From: an uncultured Mediterraneibacter sp.
GTDB taxonomy: Bacteria; Bacillota; Clostridia; Lachnospirales; Lachnospiraceae
DNA: 53,969 bases
Assembly (NCBI GenBank): GCA_944384505.1
Contig: CALWTQ010000017.1
Coordinates: 1 to 53,969, forward strand
Direction: 5' to 3'
The notes beneath the pieces are model-generated. The model was not told the DNA's origin. It searched no databases and was given only the letters and a program-made list of their open reading frames with translations. The translations under genes were made by a program, and so were the position numbers. Shown here one piece after another: positions 1 to 9,768 of this stretch (within the stretch, counting starts at the first letter, position 1; each line of letters opens with the position of its first letter).

Positions 1-139
1 TCCGCAGCCGGAACTTCTTAGTTTCCCTTATCCCCTGGAGCGAAGCCCTGAGTCGTCCTCCATCCCCGCAGAATACGCCTTAGAAATAGCCCCTGTTTTC
101 GAACGTTTTGCAGTAGGGTGTTATTGAACTTTATAGCTG
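1..139 (+). repeat. Palindromic repeat element, copy 1 (C-end only, cut by window start)
   Basis: This is the right-hand end of the tripartite palindromic element described at 12626-13386. It contains the outer arm of palindrome C (CCATCCCCGCAGAATACG at about 60-77, CTGTTTTCGAACGTTTTG following) and closes with the C-type terminal repeat TTGAACTTTATAGCTG ending at 139. Its left part lies outside the window. The arm has diverged more than in the complete copies, for example GTCGTCCTCC where others read GCCATCCTCC. No coding potential is seen. The promoter of the next gene begins 13 bp after the end. Confidence 0.85.
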
Positions 140-152
140 AAGAGCTGACCTG

Positions 153-181
153 TTCACATCTCCCGGCAATTGTGCTATGAT
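153..181 (+). promoter_or_regulatory. Sigma-A promoter of the helicase gene
   Basis: The -35 box TTCACA (153-158) and -10 box TATGAT (176-181) are separated by 17 bp. It lies between the end of repeat copy 1 and the helicase start at 281, so the transcript would have a leader of about 90 nt. Motif reading only. Confidence 0.6.
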
Positions 182-280
182 ATCGATGATGCGCAAGGAA
201 CGGCACGATGCAGAAGTGTGCTGCAAGTCTGCCGTCCGGTGTACGTTGTTTTTGGCAGAAAGGAAGAAGTCGGAGAACGG

Positions 281-2638
281 ATGCAGGAATTGAAAGACGA
301 AGAAAAGATTGTCCGTATCTCTGTCCGTAATCTTGTGGAATTCATTCTCCGGGAAGGAGATATTGACAGCAGGACTGGAGGAGGACCGGACAGAGACGCC
401 ATGCTGATGGGCGGGCGTCTGCACCGGAAGATTCAGAGGCGCATGGGACCGGAATACCACGCTGAGGTGAGTATGAAGATGCGGATTCCATGCGGGGATT
501 TTACGATCCAGGTAGAGGGACGGGCAGACGGGGTTATTCAAAAAGCAGACAACAATTATACGATTGACGAGATTAAAGGAGTGCTCAGAGATCTTTCTCT
601 TGTGGAACAGCCGGTGAACGTACACCTGGCACAGGCAAAGTGCTACGCCTATATTTACGCGGTACAGCATGAGCTGAATGAGATTGGTGTCCAGATGACA
701 TACTGCCAGCTGGAGACAGAGGAGATCCGTCATTTTACATTCCGTTACAGGACGGAGGAATTATCCGGATGGTTTGAAGATCTTATACATCAATACGAAA
801 AGTGGGCCCGGTTTGAGATTGAATGGAAGCAGAAAAGAGACGCTTCGATTCATATGACGGAGTTCCCGTTCCCTTACAGAGAGGGACAGCGTGATGTAGC
901 GGCGGCTGTATACCGGACGATCCTGCGAAAGAAAAAGCTGTTTATACAGGCTCCAACAGGAGTGGGAAAAACGATCTCAACAGTGTTTCCGGCTGTGAAG
1001 GCAGTAGGAGAAGGACTGGGAGATAAAATCTTTTATCTGACGGCCCGGACGATTACAAGGACTGTAGCGGAGCAGGCGTTTCGGATTATGCAGGAACAGG
1101 GACTTTTGATGAAGGTGATCACACTTACGGCAAAGGAGAAGATCTGCTTCTGCGAGGAGACGGTCTGTAATCCTGATGCATGTCCATATGCAAAAGGACA
1201 TTTTGACCGTGTTAATGACGCTGTATTTGACCTGATTACAACCGGGAACGAGATCAGCCGGAAGGCAATAGAGGAGCAGGCAGTGAAATACAGGGTGTGC
1301 CCTTTTGAACTTTCCCTGGATCTCTCTACATGGTCGGATGCGGTGATCTGCGATTATAACTATGTATTTGATCCCAACGCTCATCTGAAACGTTTCTTTT
1401 CGGAAGGCGGCGGAGGAGAATATATTTTTCTCATTGATGAGGCGCATAATCTTGTAGAGCGTGGAAGAGAGATGTACAGCGCCCAGCTTTATAAGGAAGA
1501 TCTGCTTGAGGTGAAGCGTCTTGTGAAAAACAGGGACTCTGTTCTGACAAAGAGGCTGGAGGAGGTGAACCGTCAGTTTCTGGCGCTTAAAAAGGAGTGT
1601 GAGAGCTGCCGGATTCTGGAGAATGTTTCTCATATCGCGCTGAAGCTGATGAATGTGCTGACTGAGATGGAGCGGTTTCTGGAGGAGCCGGAGGAGGAAA
1701 ATGTCAGGGATCAGGTCCTTGATCTCTATTTCCAGATCCGTTCTTTTATTAATATACATGATATACTGGATGAAAATTATGTGGTGTACAGTGAATTAGA
1801 AGCAGGGGGCAGGTTTAAGGTGAAGCTGTTCTGTGTGAATCCGGCGGAGAACTTGAAAGCTTACCTGGAATATGGAGCGGGAACAGTCTTTTTTTCTGCC
1901 ACACTGCTCCCGATCCACTATTATAAAAAGCTGCTTTCCACGGTGGAGGACGACTATGCGATCTATGCAGAGTCTACATTCCCAAAAGAGAACAGACTTG
2001 TCCTTCTGGGCCAGGATGTGAGCACAAGGTATACAATGCGGGGCGCCCGTATGTATCAGAAGATTGCAGGGTATATTATAGAAGCGGCACAGGCAAGAAC
2101 AGGGAACTATATCGCTTTTTTCCCTTCATATAAAGTCATGGAAGAGGTGTATGATTACTTCCTGGCGGAGGCGGACGGGATGGATTCTGTGATTCAGTCT
2201 CAGAGTATGAGAGAGCAGGAAAGAGAAGAGTTCCTTGCTATGTTTGAGGAAAAGCGGGAAGGAAGCCTGGTGGCGTTCTGCGTGATGGGCGGTATATTTT
2301 CCGAGGGTATTGACCTGACGGAAGACAGACTGATCGGAGCGGTGATTGTGGGAACCGGACTGCCCCAGGTCTGTAACGACAGAGAGATCATCCGTCAGTA
2401 TTTTGATGAGAGAGAAGGCAGGGGATTTGACTACGCATATCTCTATCCGGGCATGAATAAGGTGCTCCAGGCCGCGGGAAGAGTAATACGCACAGAAAAG
2501 GACAGAGGATTGATCCTTCTTCTTGACGAGAGGTTCAGACAGAGGCAGTACCGCGAGATTTTTCCCAGAGAATGGGAGAGAGTCCAAACGTGCAGCGCGG
2601 ACTCTCTAAAGGGCTATATGGATGAGTTCTGGAAATAG
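281..2638 (+). CDS. XPD/DinG-family ATP-dependent DNA helicase with N-terminal PD-(D/E)XK-like domain
   Basis: Predicted 785-residue superfamily 2 helicase. The N-terminal 200 residues contain a PD-(D/E)XK-like core (VEGRADGVI ... DEIKG), the fold of Cas4/AddB-type nucleases. Walker A (APTGVGKT) lies near residue 224, the DEAH box at 386-389, a FFSATLLP motif follows, and motif VI is QAAGRVIR near the end. Cysteines 291, 296, 301 and 340 are spaced like the 4Fe-4S ligands of XPD, DinG and YoaA. The role is probably unwinding damaged or branched DNA; the nuclease reading is inference. An upstream in-frame ATG at 170 exists, but GGAG 5 bp before 281 and the promoter at 153-181 favour 281. The 3' end overlaps the convergent LysR gene by 25 bp. 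Confidence 0.85.
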   Translation: MQELKDEEKIVRISVRNLVEFILREGDIDSRTGGGPDRDAMLMGGRLHRKIQRRMGPEYHAEVSMKMRIPCGDFTIQVEGRADGVIQKADNNYTIDEIKGVLRDLSLVEQPVNVHLAQAKCYAYIYAVQHELNEIGVQMTYCQLETEEIRHFTFRYRTEELSGWFEDLIHQYEKWARFEIEWKQKRDASIHMTEFPFPYREGQRDVAAAVYRTILRKKKLFIQAPTGVGKTISTVFPAVKAVGEGLGDKIFYLTARTITRTVAEQAFRIMQEQGLLMKVITLTAKEKICFCEETVCNPDACPYAKGHFDRVNDAVFDLITTGNEISRKAIEEQAVKYRVCPFELSLDLSTWSDAVICDYNYVFDPNAHLKRFFSEGGGGEYIFLIDEAHNLVERGREMYSAQLYKEDLLEVKRLVKNRDSVLTKRLEEVNRQFLALKKECESCRILENVSHIALKLMNVLTEMERFLEEPEEENVRDQVLDLYFQIRSFINIHDILDENYVVYSELEAGGRFKVKLFCVNPAENLKAYLEYGAGTVFFSATLLPIHYYKKLLSTVEDDYAIYAESTFPKENRLVLLGQDVSTRYTMRGARMYQKIAGYIIEAAQARTGNYIAFFPSYKVMEEVYDYFLAEADGMDSVIQSQSMREQEREEFLAMFEEKREGSLVAFCVMGGIFSEGIDLTEDRLIGAVIVGTGLPQVCNDREIIRQYFDEREGRGFDYAYLYPGMNKVLQAAGRVIRTEKDRGLILLLDERFRQRQYREIFPREWERVQTCSADSLKGYMDEFWK

Positions 2639-3504
2639 CTGAGGAATTCCGTTGAGGCGCGGGAGAGAGGCAGCTGTTCGTTGTAGGCGATGGCAAGTTC
2701 CCGCTCCGGAAGTTCTTCTTTTGTATCCAGGATGAAGATGTCCTTCTGGTTATTTAAGACACAGTAGTCAGGGACAAAGGCGATGCCAAGCCCGATTCTG
2801 GCAAGATCGATGAGCAGGTCATTGCTGGTCAGTTCGATCTCGGGAACCAGGTCAAGCTGATGCTGCTGGAATACCTGGTGGAGAAATTCATTGGTTGTGC
2901 TGTTTTTATCCAGCATAAGGATGGGATAGCGCAGGAGCTGGCTAAAGGAGAGGGTTTTTCCCTCCAGATCCCGGAAAGTATTTCCCGCTATAAATACATC
3001 CCGGAATTTTTTGATTCTCATGACAGATGCGTTTGTTCCGAGATGATTGTTGGGATAGTTGACAACAATGAGATCCACAAGCCCGTTTCTCAACAGCTCC
3101 GCGCACTTCATGGAAGTCTGGTTTATCACTTTGATATGCGCTCCCGGAAATGCCTTGTGAAAGCGTTCCAGATAAGGGATCAGAAAGTAGCGGCAGATCG
3201 TGTCGCTGGCTCCAATTCGGATTTGTCCGCCGGTGGATGCGGCGTCTAAAAGCTGGGCTTCTCCTTTCTGAATCAGATTCATGGCAGGTTCAATGTGGCG
3301 CATCAGAATTTCGCCTTCCGGTGTGAGCTGTACTTTTTTTGTACTGCGGATAAACAGCGTCTGATCCAGCTTTCGCTCCAGTGTTTTGATCGACTGGCTT
3401 ACAGCGGACTGGGAGATAAAGAGCTGTTTGGAGGCTTCCGAGAAGTTCAGTGTTGACGCAACGTGGTAAAATACTTTATATAGTTCATAATTGATATCAA
3501 TCAT
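2614..3504 (-). CDS. LysR-family transcriptional regulator
   Basis: A 296-residue LysR protein of normal family length. The winged helix-turn-helix covers about residues 4-62 (ASKQLFISQSAVSQSIKTLE is the recognition region) and the rest is the periplasmic-binding-protein-like effector domain beginning at GGQIRIGASDT. Two tandem ATGs occur; the second (3504) is 7 bp from the GGAGG and is preferred over the first, 4 bp away (3507). It is divergent from the DUF1461 membrane protein gene, the usual arrangement for a LysR protein and its target, so that gene is the first candidate target. The effector cannot be told from sequence. Its 3' end overlaps the helicase gene tail to tail. Confidence 0.9.
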   Translation of the reverse strand: MIDINYELYKVFYHVASTLNFSEASKQLFISQSAVSQSIKTLERKLDQTLFIRSTKKVQLTPEGEILMRHIEPAMNLIQKGEAQLLDAASTGGQIRIGASDTICRYFLIPYLERFHKAFPGAHIKVINQTSMKCAELLRNGLVDLIVVNYPNNHLGTNASVMRIKKFRDVFIAGNTFRDLEGKTLSFSQLLRYPILMLDKNSTTNEFLHQVFQQHQLDLVPEIELTSNDLLIDLARIGLGIAFVPDYCVLNNQKDIFILDTKEELPERELAIAYNEQLPLSRASTEFLSYFQNSSI

Positions 3505-3580
3505 CATTAGACCTCCTTATAAGTACTGCTTGTATTATAAGCGAAATAAAAGGAAAATACAACATATGAAAGGACTGCAT

Positions 3581-4327
3581 ATGGCGATGACTTCACAAGA
3601 AAAAAATCTGAAAACAAAGAATATCGGATGGTTCCAGTCGCTTGCCGGGCTGATTTTCGCCTTCGCGCTTATCGTGGCCGCGCTGATTACCAGCTTTGAG
3701 ATCGGGATGTATGCTGATTTTGACGTGTACCGGCAGGAGTACGAGAAGTATGACGTACTCTCGGATCTGGGTATGACCATGGATGACACCATGTATGTAA
3801 CGCGGGAGATGATGGCTTATCTGAGAGGAGACAGGGACGAGCTCTCTGTGATTACTACAGTGGAAGGAAAAGAGCAGGATTTCTTCAATGAACAGGACCG
3901 GTTTCATATGGGAGAGGTGAGGGATCTGTTTATCGGGGGACTGGATATACGGGCAGGCGCCTGCGTTGTGGCAGCGGTGTGTCTTATTATTCTTGTTTTC
4001 AGCCGGGCGGACATAAGAAGGATCCTTCCGCGTTCTTATCAGAGGGCGCTGATTTTGTGCGCGGCGGCAGTAATCCTGCTGGGGATTGCCTGTGCGATTG
4101 ATTTTAATGCTGTATTTGTGCAGTTTCATCATATTTTCTTTGACAATGATCTCTGGCTTTTCGATCCGGCGGAGGATTATATGATCCGGATGCTCCCGGA
4201 GGGATTGTTCTACGATATGGTCATGCGGATCGGAGCGATATTCGCGGGAATGCTGATAATTCTTCTGGCGCTCAGCCTGGCGCCGGGAATTATTTCCAGG
4301 ATCTCTGCCCGTAAAAAAGAAAATTGA
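3581..4327 (+). CDS. DUF1461 integral membrane protein
   Basis: A 248-residue membrane protein of the DUF1461 (TIGR01906) type. Four hydrophobic segments are visible: one near the N-terminus (LAGLIFAFALIVAALITSF), two in the middle (CVVAAVCLIILVFS; LILCAAAVILLGIACAI) and one at the C-terminus (AIFAGMLIILLALSLAPGI). A loop of about 85 residues with charged stretches separates the first and second, and an aromatic and acidic loop precedes the last. Function is unknown. The start at 3581 has AAAGGA 6 bp upstream; an ATG at 3566 is an alternative. It is transcribed away from the LysR gene and may be under its control. Confidence 0.75.
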   Translation: MAMTSQEKNLKTKNIGWFQSLAGLIFAFALIVAALITSFEIGMYADFDVYRQEYEKYDVLSDLGMTMDDTMYVTREMMAYLRGDRDELSVITTVEGKEQDFFNEQDRFHMGEVRDLFIGGLDIRAGACVVAAVCLIILVFSRADIRRILPRSYQRALILCAAAVILLGIACAIDFNAVFVQFHHIFFDNDLWLFDPAEDYMIRMLPEGLFYDMVMRIGAIFAGMLIILLALSLAPGIISRISARKKEN

Positions 4328-4473
4328 TGTTACATTAGTTCTGCTTATCACAAACTTTTAATTATATTAATTATACTAATGAGCTGAATTGTGATACGAT
4401 ACAGACAGAAGCCCCGCGTGCTCCAGAGGGGAAAACAGCCATTAAACATAGAAAGGTAGAAGGGTGACTGCAT

Positions 4474-7400
4474 ATGAGTAATGTAAAGCGAGTGTTCGTG
4501 GAGAAGAAACCGGAGTTTGCCGTTGCCGCAAAAGAACTGCGCCATGAGATCCGTCATTATCTGGGAATTCAGAATGTGACAGGAGTGCGGACGCTTATAC
4601 GGTATGATGTGGAAAATCTGTCCGATGAGACATTTGAGAAAGCGTGCAAAGGCGTGTTCGCGGAACCGCCCGTAGATATTCTGTACCGGGAAGAGTTCCC
4701 GGCTGAAGAGGAGAACCGCATCTTTTCCGTGGAGTTCCTTCCCGGACAATTTGACCAGAGAGCGGATTCTGCGGAACAGTGTGTGCGTTTTATTAAAGAA
4801 GATGAGTCCCCGGTGATCCGCACGGCAACCACTTATGTGATCGAGGGGGCAATTTCAGATGAAGAGTTTGAAGCCATTAAGCGCCACTGCATCAATCCGG
4901 TGGACTCAAGAGAGGCGGCGCAGGAGAAGCCTGAGACTCTTGTTGCGGTTTTTGATGAGCCGGAGGACATCAAAGTATATGACGGATTCCAGAGTATGCC
5001 GGAAGCAGAATTAAAAAAATTGTATGATTCTCTCGGACTTGCCATGACTTTTAAAGACTTTCTCCATATCCAGAATTATTATAGAGAAGAAGAACACAGG
5101 GATCCGACGGTGACGGAGATCCGTGTCCTTGACACGTATTGGTCTGATCACTGCCGTCATACGACTTTCTCAACTGAATTAAAGGATGTAAAGTTTGATG
5201 AGGGAGATTACAGAGAGCCCATTGAGGAAACATACAGAGAATATCTGAAAGACCACAGCGAGATATTTGCAGGACGTGAGGACAAGTTCATCTGTCTGAT
5301 GGATCTTGCCCTGATGGCTATGCGCAGGCTGAAAAGAGAAGGAAAACTAAAGGATCAGGAAGAGTCGGACGAGATCAATGCGTGCAGTATCGTTGTTCCC
5401 ATCAAGGTGGACGGGGTTGAGGAAGAGTGGCTGATTAACTTTAAGAATGAGACACACAACCATCCGACGGAGATTGAACCTTTCGGAGGCGCGGCGACCT
5501 GTCTCGGAGGCGCGATCCGCGATCCGCTCTCAGGACGTACCTATGTATATCAGGCTATGCGTGTGACCGGAGCCGCAGATCCTACAGTATCTGTGAAGGA
5601 CACACTGAAAGGAAAGCTGCCCCAGAAGAAACTGGTGCGGGAGGCGGCTCATGGCTACAGCTCTTACGGCAACCAGATCGGACTCGCTACAGGGCTTGTC
5701 AAGGAGATTTATCATCCGGATTATGTGGCAAAGCGCATGGAGATCGGCGCGGTATTAGGAGCGGCTCCGAGGCGGGCGGTGATCCGCGAGACTTCGGATC
5801 CGGGGGATATCATCATCCTGCTTGGCGGCAGAACCGGGCGTGACGGCTGCGGCGGCGCGACCGGTTCCTCCAAAGTGCACACAGAGGAGTCCATTGAGAC
5901 ATGCGGCGCGGAAGTACAGAAGGGTAATCCGCCCACAGAGCGAAAAATCCAGAGGTTATTCCGCAGGGAAGAAGTGAGCCGGCTTATAAAGAAGTGCAAT
6001 GATTTCGGAGCCGGCGGAGTATCCGTTGCCATCGGAGAGCTGGCGGACGGACTTCGGGTAGAACTCGACAAGGTCCCGAAGAAATATGCAGGACTGGACG
6101 GAACAGAGATCGCAATTTCTGAGTCCCAGGAGCGAATGGCAGTTGTTGTGGATCCGAAAGATGTGGCACAGTTCATGGCATATGCAAAAGAGGAAAACCT
6201 GGAGGCCACAGAGGTTGCTGTTGTAACAGAAGAACCCAGGCTTGTTCTCATCTGGAGAGGAAAGGAGATTGTCAATCTGTCCCGCGCATTCCTCGATACA
6301 AACGGCGCCCATCAGGAGACGAATGTAGAAGTGGAGATGCCAAAGAAGGAGGAGAGCCTATTTGTCCGCCGGGAAATCCCGGATGTGCGGGGAGAGTGGC
6401 TGAATACTCTGCGCGATTTGAATGTATGCTCGCAGAAAGGGCTTGTTGAGATGTTTGACGGCTCTATCGGGGCGGGATCTGTGTTTATGCCTCACGGAGG
6501 AAAGTACCAGCTGACAGAGACCCAGGCAATGGCGGCAAAAGTGCCTGTTCAGAACGGACAGACAGACAGCGTGTCTCTGATGAGTTATGGATTCGATCCT
6601 TATCTGTCAAGCTGGAGCCCGTATCACGGCGCGGTTTATGCGGTTGTGGAGTCTGTCGCTAAGATCGTTGCGGCAGGCGGAGACTGGAAGAAGATCCGGT
6701 TTACCTTCCAGGAGTATTTCCGTCGTATGTCGGAAGATCCGAAGAGATGGAGCCAGCCGTTCGCGGCTCTTTTAGGGGCATACGCCGCACAGATCGGCTT
6801 CGGTCTCCCGTCCATCGGAGGCAAGGACAGTATGTCCGGAACCTTCCAGGATATCGATGTGCCGCCTACACTTGTCTCCTTTGCGGTGGATATGGCTGTT
6901 GAAAAGGATATCATAACGCCGGAGCTGAAAAAAGCCGGCAGCAAGCTGGTATGGCTGCGGATCGCGCGCGATGAGAACGACCTGCCGGTATACGATCAGA
7001 TCACGGAGCAGTATGGGAAGTTTACAGAAGATATCCGGGCAGGACGCATTATTTCAGCATACGCGCTGGACCGTCACGGTATTGCGGCCGCGGTAAGTAA
7101 GATGGCCTTCGGAAATAAGATGGGTGTGAAGCTTGAGCATAATGTGGATCCGAGAGACGTGTTCGCTCCGGCATTTGGCGATCTCATTGCGGAAGTGGAA
7201 GACGGACAGGTTGGAAATCTGCAGATTACTTATACAGTGATCGGTGAAGTGACAGACCGGGGAACATTTGAATATGGGAATACAGCGATCGGTATGGACG
7301 AAGCGCTGGCGGCATGGACGGGAACTCTGGAGAGCGTATTTGCTACAAAATCGGCCGAGAGCGAGAATCTTGCCGTAGAAGAAAAGCTTTATGACACGAA

Positions 7401-8229
7401 GGAGATTCACATCTGCAGCCATAAGATCGCTCAGCCGACGGTGTTCATTCCGGTATTCCCGGGGACAAACTGTGAATATGACAGCGCACGGGCATTTGAG
7501 CGTGCAGGCGCAAAGGTGATCACAAAGGTGTTCCGCAATCTGGATGCCGAGGATATCCGAAGTTCTGTGGAGGAATTTGAGAAGGCAATCAGTCAGGCAC
7601 AGATGATTATGTTCCCGGGAGGATTCAGCGCGGGCGATGAGCCGGACGGATCTGCGAAGTTCTTTGCTACTGCTTTCCAGAATGCGAAGATCAAGGAAGC
7701 GGTAGAGAAGCTGTTAAGTGAGAGGGATGGTCTTGCTCTTGGCATATGCAACGGATTCCAGGCGCTGATTAAGCTTGGCCTGGTTCCGGGAGGGAAGATC
7801 ACGGGTCAGAAGGAAGATTCTCCGACTCTGACTTACAACACTATCGGACGGCATATCTCAAAGATGGTTTATACGAAGGTTGTAACCAATAAGTCGCCCT
7901 GGCTTGCAGAGGCGCGGCTTGGCGGCGTATATACCAATCCGGCTTCCCACGGCGAGGGACGGTTCGTGGCCGGAAAAGAGTGGCTGAACCGCCTGTTTGA
8001 AAACGGCCAGGTGGCAACCCAGTACTGTGATCCGGAAGGAAACATTACGATGGATGAAGAGTGGAATGTGAACGGATCCTACTGTGCGATTGAGGGAATC
8101 ACGAGCCCGGACGGCAGAGTGCTGGGCAAGATGGCTCATTCTGAGCGCCGCGGCGATTCCGTTGCCATAAACATCTATGGAGAGCAGGATATGAAAATCT
8201 TCGAATCCGGAGTAAAATATTTCGGATAA
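4474..8229 (+). CDS. purL: Phosphoribosylformylglycinamidine synthase (PurL, single polypeptide)
   Basis: A 1251-residue enzyme of de novo purine synthesis that converts FGAR, glutamine and ATP to FGAM. The N-terminal and central parts carry the AIR-synthase-like repeats (FKNETHNHPTEIEPFGGAAT; GGRTGRDGCGGATGSS; PSIGGKDSMSGT). The C-terminal glutamine amidotransferase begins near FPGTNCEYDSARAF, has the nucleophile Cys1092 in GICNGFQ, and ends with a HGEGRF histidine motif. Domain order matches the fused large PurL of gammaproteobacteria and many Clostridia rather than the split PurLQS system. The upstream 146 bp are AT-rich; no purine riboswitch was recognised. It has its own transcription unit, closed by the hairpin at 8282. 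Confidence 0.97.
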   Translation: MSNVKRVFVEKKPEFAVAAKELRHEIRHYLGIQNVTGVRTLIRYDVENLSDETFEKACKGVFAEPPVDILYREEFPAEEENRIFSVEFLPGQFDQRADSAEQCVRFIKEDESPVIRTATTYVIEGAISDEEFEAIKRHCINPVDSREAAQEKPETLVAVFDEPEDIKVYDGFQSMPEAELKKLYDSLGLAMTFKDFLHIQNYYREEEHRDPTVTEIRVLDTYWSDHCRHTTFSTELKDVKFDEGDYREPIEETYREYLKDHSEIFAGREDKFICLMDLALMAMRRLKREGKLKDQEESDEINACSIVVPIKVDGVEEEWLINFKNETHNHPTEIEPFGGAATCLGGAIRDPLSGRTYVYQAMRVTGAADPTVSVKDTLKGKLPQKKLVREAAHGYSSYGNQIGLATGLVKEIYHPDYVAKRMEIGAVLGAAPRRAVIRETSDPGDIIILLGGRTGRDGCGGATGSSKVHTEESIETCGAEVQKGNPPTERKIQRLFRREEVSRLIKKCNDFGAGGVSVAIGELADGLRVELDKVPKKYAGLDGTEIAISESQERMAVVVDPKDVAQFMAYAKEENLEATEVAVVTEEPRLVLIWRGKEIVNLSRAFLDTNGAHQETNVEVEMPKKEESLFVRREIPDVRGEWLNTLRDLNVCSQKGLVEMFDGSIGAGSVFMPHGGKYQLTETQAMAAKVPVQNGQTDSVSLMSYGFDPYLSSWSPYHGAVYAVVESVAKIVAAGGDWKKIRFTFQEYFRRMSEDPKRWSQPFAALLGAYAAQIGFGLPSIGGKDSMSGTFQDIDVPPTLVSFAVDMAVEKDIITPELKKAGSKLVWLRIARDENDLPVYDQITEQYGKFTEDIRAGRIISAYALDRHGIAAAVSKMAFGNKMGVKLEHNVDPRDVFAPAFGDLIAEVEDGQVGNLQITYTVIGEVTDRGTFEYGNTAIGMDEALAAWTGTLESVFATKSAESENLAVEEKLYDTKEIHICSHKIAQPTVFIPVFPGTNCEYDSARAFERAGAKVITKVFRNLDAEDIRSSVEEFEKAISQAQMIMFPGGFSAGDEPDGSAKFFATAFQNAKIKEAVEKLLSERDGLALGICNGFQALIKLGLVPGGKITGQKEDSPTLTYNTIGRHISKMVYTKVVTNKSPWLAEARLGGVYTNPASHGEGRFVAGKEWLNRLFENGQVATQYCDPEGNITMDEEWNVNGSYCAIEGITSPDGRVLGKMAHSERRGDSVAINIYGEQDMKIFESGVKYFG

Positions 8230-8281
8230 CACTGACTGCGGGCAGCAGATGATATAAATATCAGACGGCAACGCTAAAAAA

Positions 8282-8322
8282 TAGACTGTAAAATGCAACG
8301 AAACGCTGCGTTTTACAGTCTA
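8282..8322. terminator. Bidirectional terminator between purL and aroC
   Basis: TAGACTGTAAAA (8282-8293) pairs perfectly with TTTTACAGTCTA (8311-8322), with extra GCA/TGC pairs above. It is flanked by A-rich sequence on the left and T-rich sequence on the right, so it can end transcription from both convergent genes. Confidence 0.85.
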
Positions 8323-8330
8323 ATTTATAT

Positions 8331-8378
8331 AATGCCGGGACTGTGGAAGTGCACAGCACAGAGCAGTCCGCAGGCATT
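8331..8378 (-). terminator. Second hairpin at the aroC 3' end
   Basis: AATGCC...GGACTG on the left pairs with CAGTCC...GGCATT on the right. The base of the stem overlaps the aroC stop codon. On the minus strand the sequence after it is only AT-rich (ATATAAATT), so it may help protect the transcript end rather than act as a strong terminator. Confidence 0.45.
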
Positions 8379-9528
8379 AATTATAAACTTTTTTGATATT
8401 ATCCATCCGTGAGGCCAGATTCCTCAGCAGCAGATCTGCAAGTGTGAGGGCGGTCATGGATTCCACAACAACCACGGCCCGGGGAACGATAACCGGATCA
8501 TGTCTGCCGCGGATGACGATCTCCGTGTTGTTCCCGTGTATGTCTACGGTATGCTGGGGCTGTGCAATGGAGGAGGTCGGTTTGACAGCCGCTCTTAAGA
8601 TGAGCCGGGAGCCGTCGCTCATGCCGCCGAGAACGCCGCCGGCGTGATTGGTCTTCTTGTGTATGAGACGGCGCGGGTCTTCTTTGCTAGTTAAGCTGCT
8701 TCCTTTGTCAGATGCGGTATCCGCAGGCTCTGAGAAGAAGGAATCATTATTTACGCTTCCGACCGAAGCGGATGCGGCAAATCCTTCGCCGATCTCCACG
8801 CCTTTTACCGCGCCCACAGACATGACCGCCTGAGCGAGGAGCGCATCCAGCTTGTCAAAGACAGGCTCCCCCAGACCGACGGGAAGCCCGTCCGCAGTGC
8901 ACTCGATGATACCTCCGCAGGAATCACACTTCGCCATCAGAGATGTGATATATTTTCCGGCCTGCTCCGCAGCGTCATTGTTTGGCATATACAGACTGTT
9001 CTGAGTGATATGGTCATAACAGTAATCCTTTTCCTCTACAGTAACCGGCCCAATGGCTTTTGTATATGCCCGGACTGTGATGCCAAGCTCTTTTAAAAGA
9101 AGTGACGCAACCGCGCCGGCAGCTACTCTGCCGATGGTCTCACGGCCGGAAGAGCGTCCGCCGCCTCTGTAATCACGGAACCCATACTTTTCCGTAAACG
9201 GGTAATCCGCATGTCCGGGGCGGAAGAGCGTGGCGATATTGCCATAGTCTTTTGAACGCTGGTCCTGGTTGCGGATGAGAAGAGAAATCGGAGTGCCGGT
9301 AGTCATTCCTTCGAATACTCCAGAAAGAATCTCTACGGTATCGGTCTCGTTTCTCTTTGTAGTATATTTGCTCTGGCCGGGCCTGCGCCGGTCGAGAAAA
9401 ACCTGGATGTCTTCGGCCTGAAGCGAAAGGCCGGCCGGACATCCGTCAATCACAACGCCGACGCCGGGACCGTGAGATTCGCCCCATGTAGTGACGCGGA
9501 ATATAGTACCAAATGATGAACCGCTCAT
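8377..9528 (-). CDS. aroC: Chorismate synthase
   Basis: A 383-residue FMN-dependent enzyme that makes chorismate from EPSP, the last shared step to aromatic amino acids and folate. Family signatures are present: the N-terminal TTWGESHGPGVGVVIDGCPAG, the central GGGRSSGRETIGRVAAGAVA, and near the C-terminus IRGRHDPVIVPRAVVV. Length is typical. The start has AAAGGAGA eight bases upstream. It is a single-gene unit, convergent with purL; no other shikimate gene is in the window. An insert of about 25 residues rich in S, D and K (around PADTASDKGSS) is a variable loop. Confidence 0.97.
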   Translation of the reverse strand: MSGSSFGTIFRVTTWGESHGPGVGVVIDGCPAGLSLQAEDIQVFLDRRRPGQSKYTTKRNETDTVEILSGVFEGMTTGTPISLLIRNQDQRSKDYGNIATLFRPGHADYPFTEKYGFRDYRGGGRSSGRETIGRVAAGAVASLLLKELGITVRAYTKAIGPVTVEEKDYCYDHITQNSLYMPNNDAAEQAGKYITSLMAKCDSCGGIIECTADGLPVGLGEPVFDKLDALLAQAVMSVGAVKGVEIGEGFAASASVGSVNNDSFFSEPADTASDKGSSLTSKEDPRRLIHKKTNHAGGVLGGMSDGSRLILRAAVKPTSSIAQPQHTVDIHGNNTEIVIRGRHDPVIVPRAVVVVESMTALTLADLLLRNLASRMDNIKKVYN

Positions 9529-9699
9529 GAATGTGTCTCCTTTCTGAATCCATGTATGATAACAGAACCAATTATAAAGGAGGTTGGGCCGGGAGGCAAG
9601 GAAAAAAACGGGCTGATTTTTATGCGGGCAGAAATCTGCGGCCTGACGGCAGAAGACGGAAAGATTATTTAAATTTAGTTTAAGATATACAGAATTTTC

Positions 9700-9728
9700 T
9701 GTACATTTTAAGCTTTTCGTACTATAAT
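9700..9728 (+). promoter_or_regulatory. Sigma-A promoter of the L,D-transpeptidase-tgt unit, with an overlapping inverted repeat
   Basis: The -35 box TGTACA (9700-9705) and -10 box TATAAT (9723-9728) are 17 bp apart. An inverted repeat ACAGAA-TT-TTCTGT at 9689-9702 overlaps the -35 box and could be an operator for an unknown regulator. The operator reading is speculative. Confidence 0.6.
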
Positions 9729-9768
9729 GTTGGCGAGTACTGTGTAAAAAAGGAGAGATGACAAACTG

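Noticed and set aside
4328-4473. Purine riboswitch before purL
   Set aside because: No recognisable purine aptamer core with two loop-loop pairing arms; the stretch is AT-rich and promoter-like.
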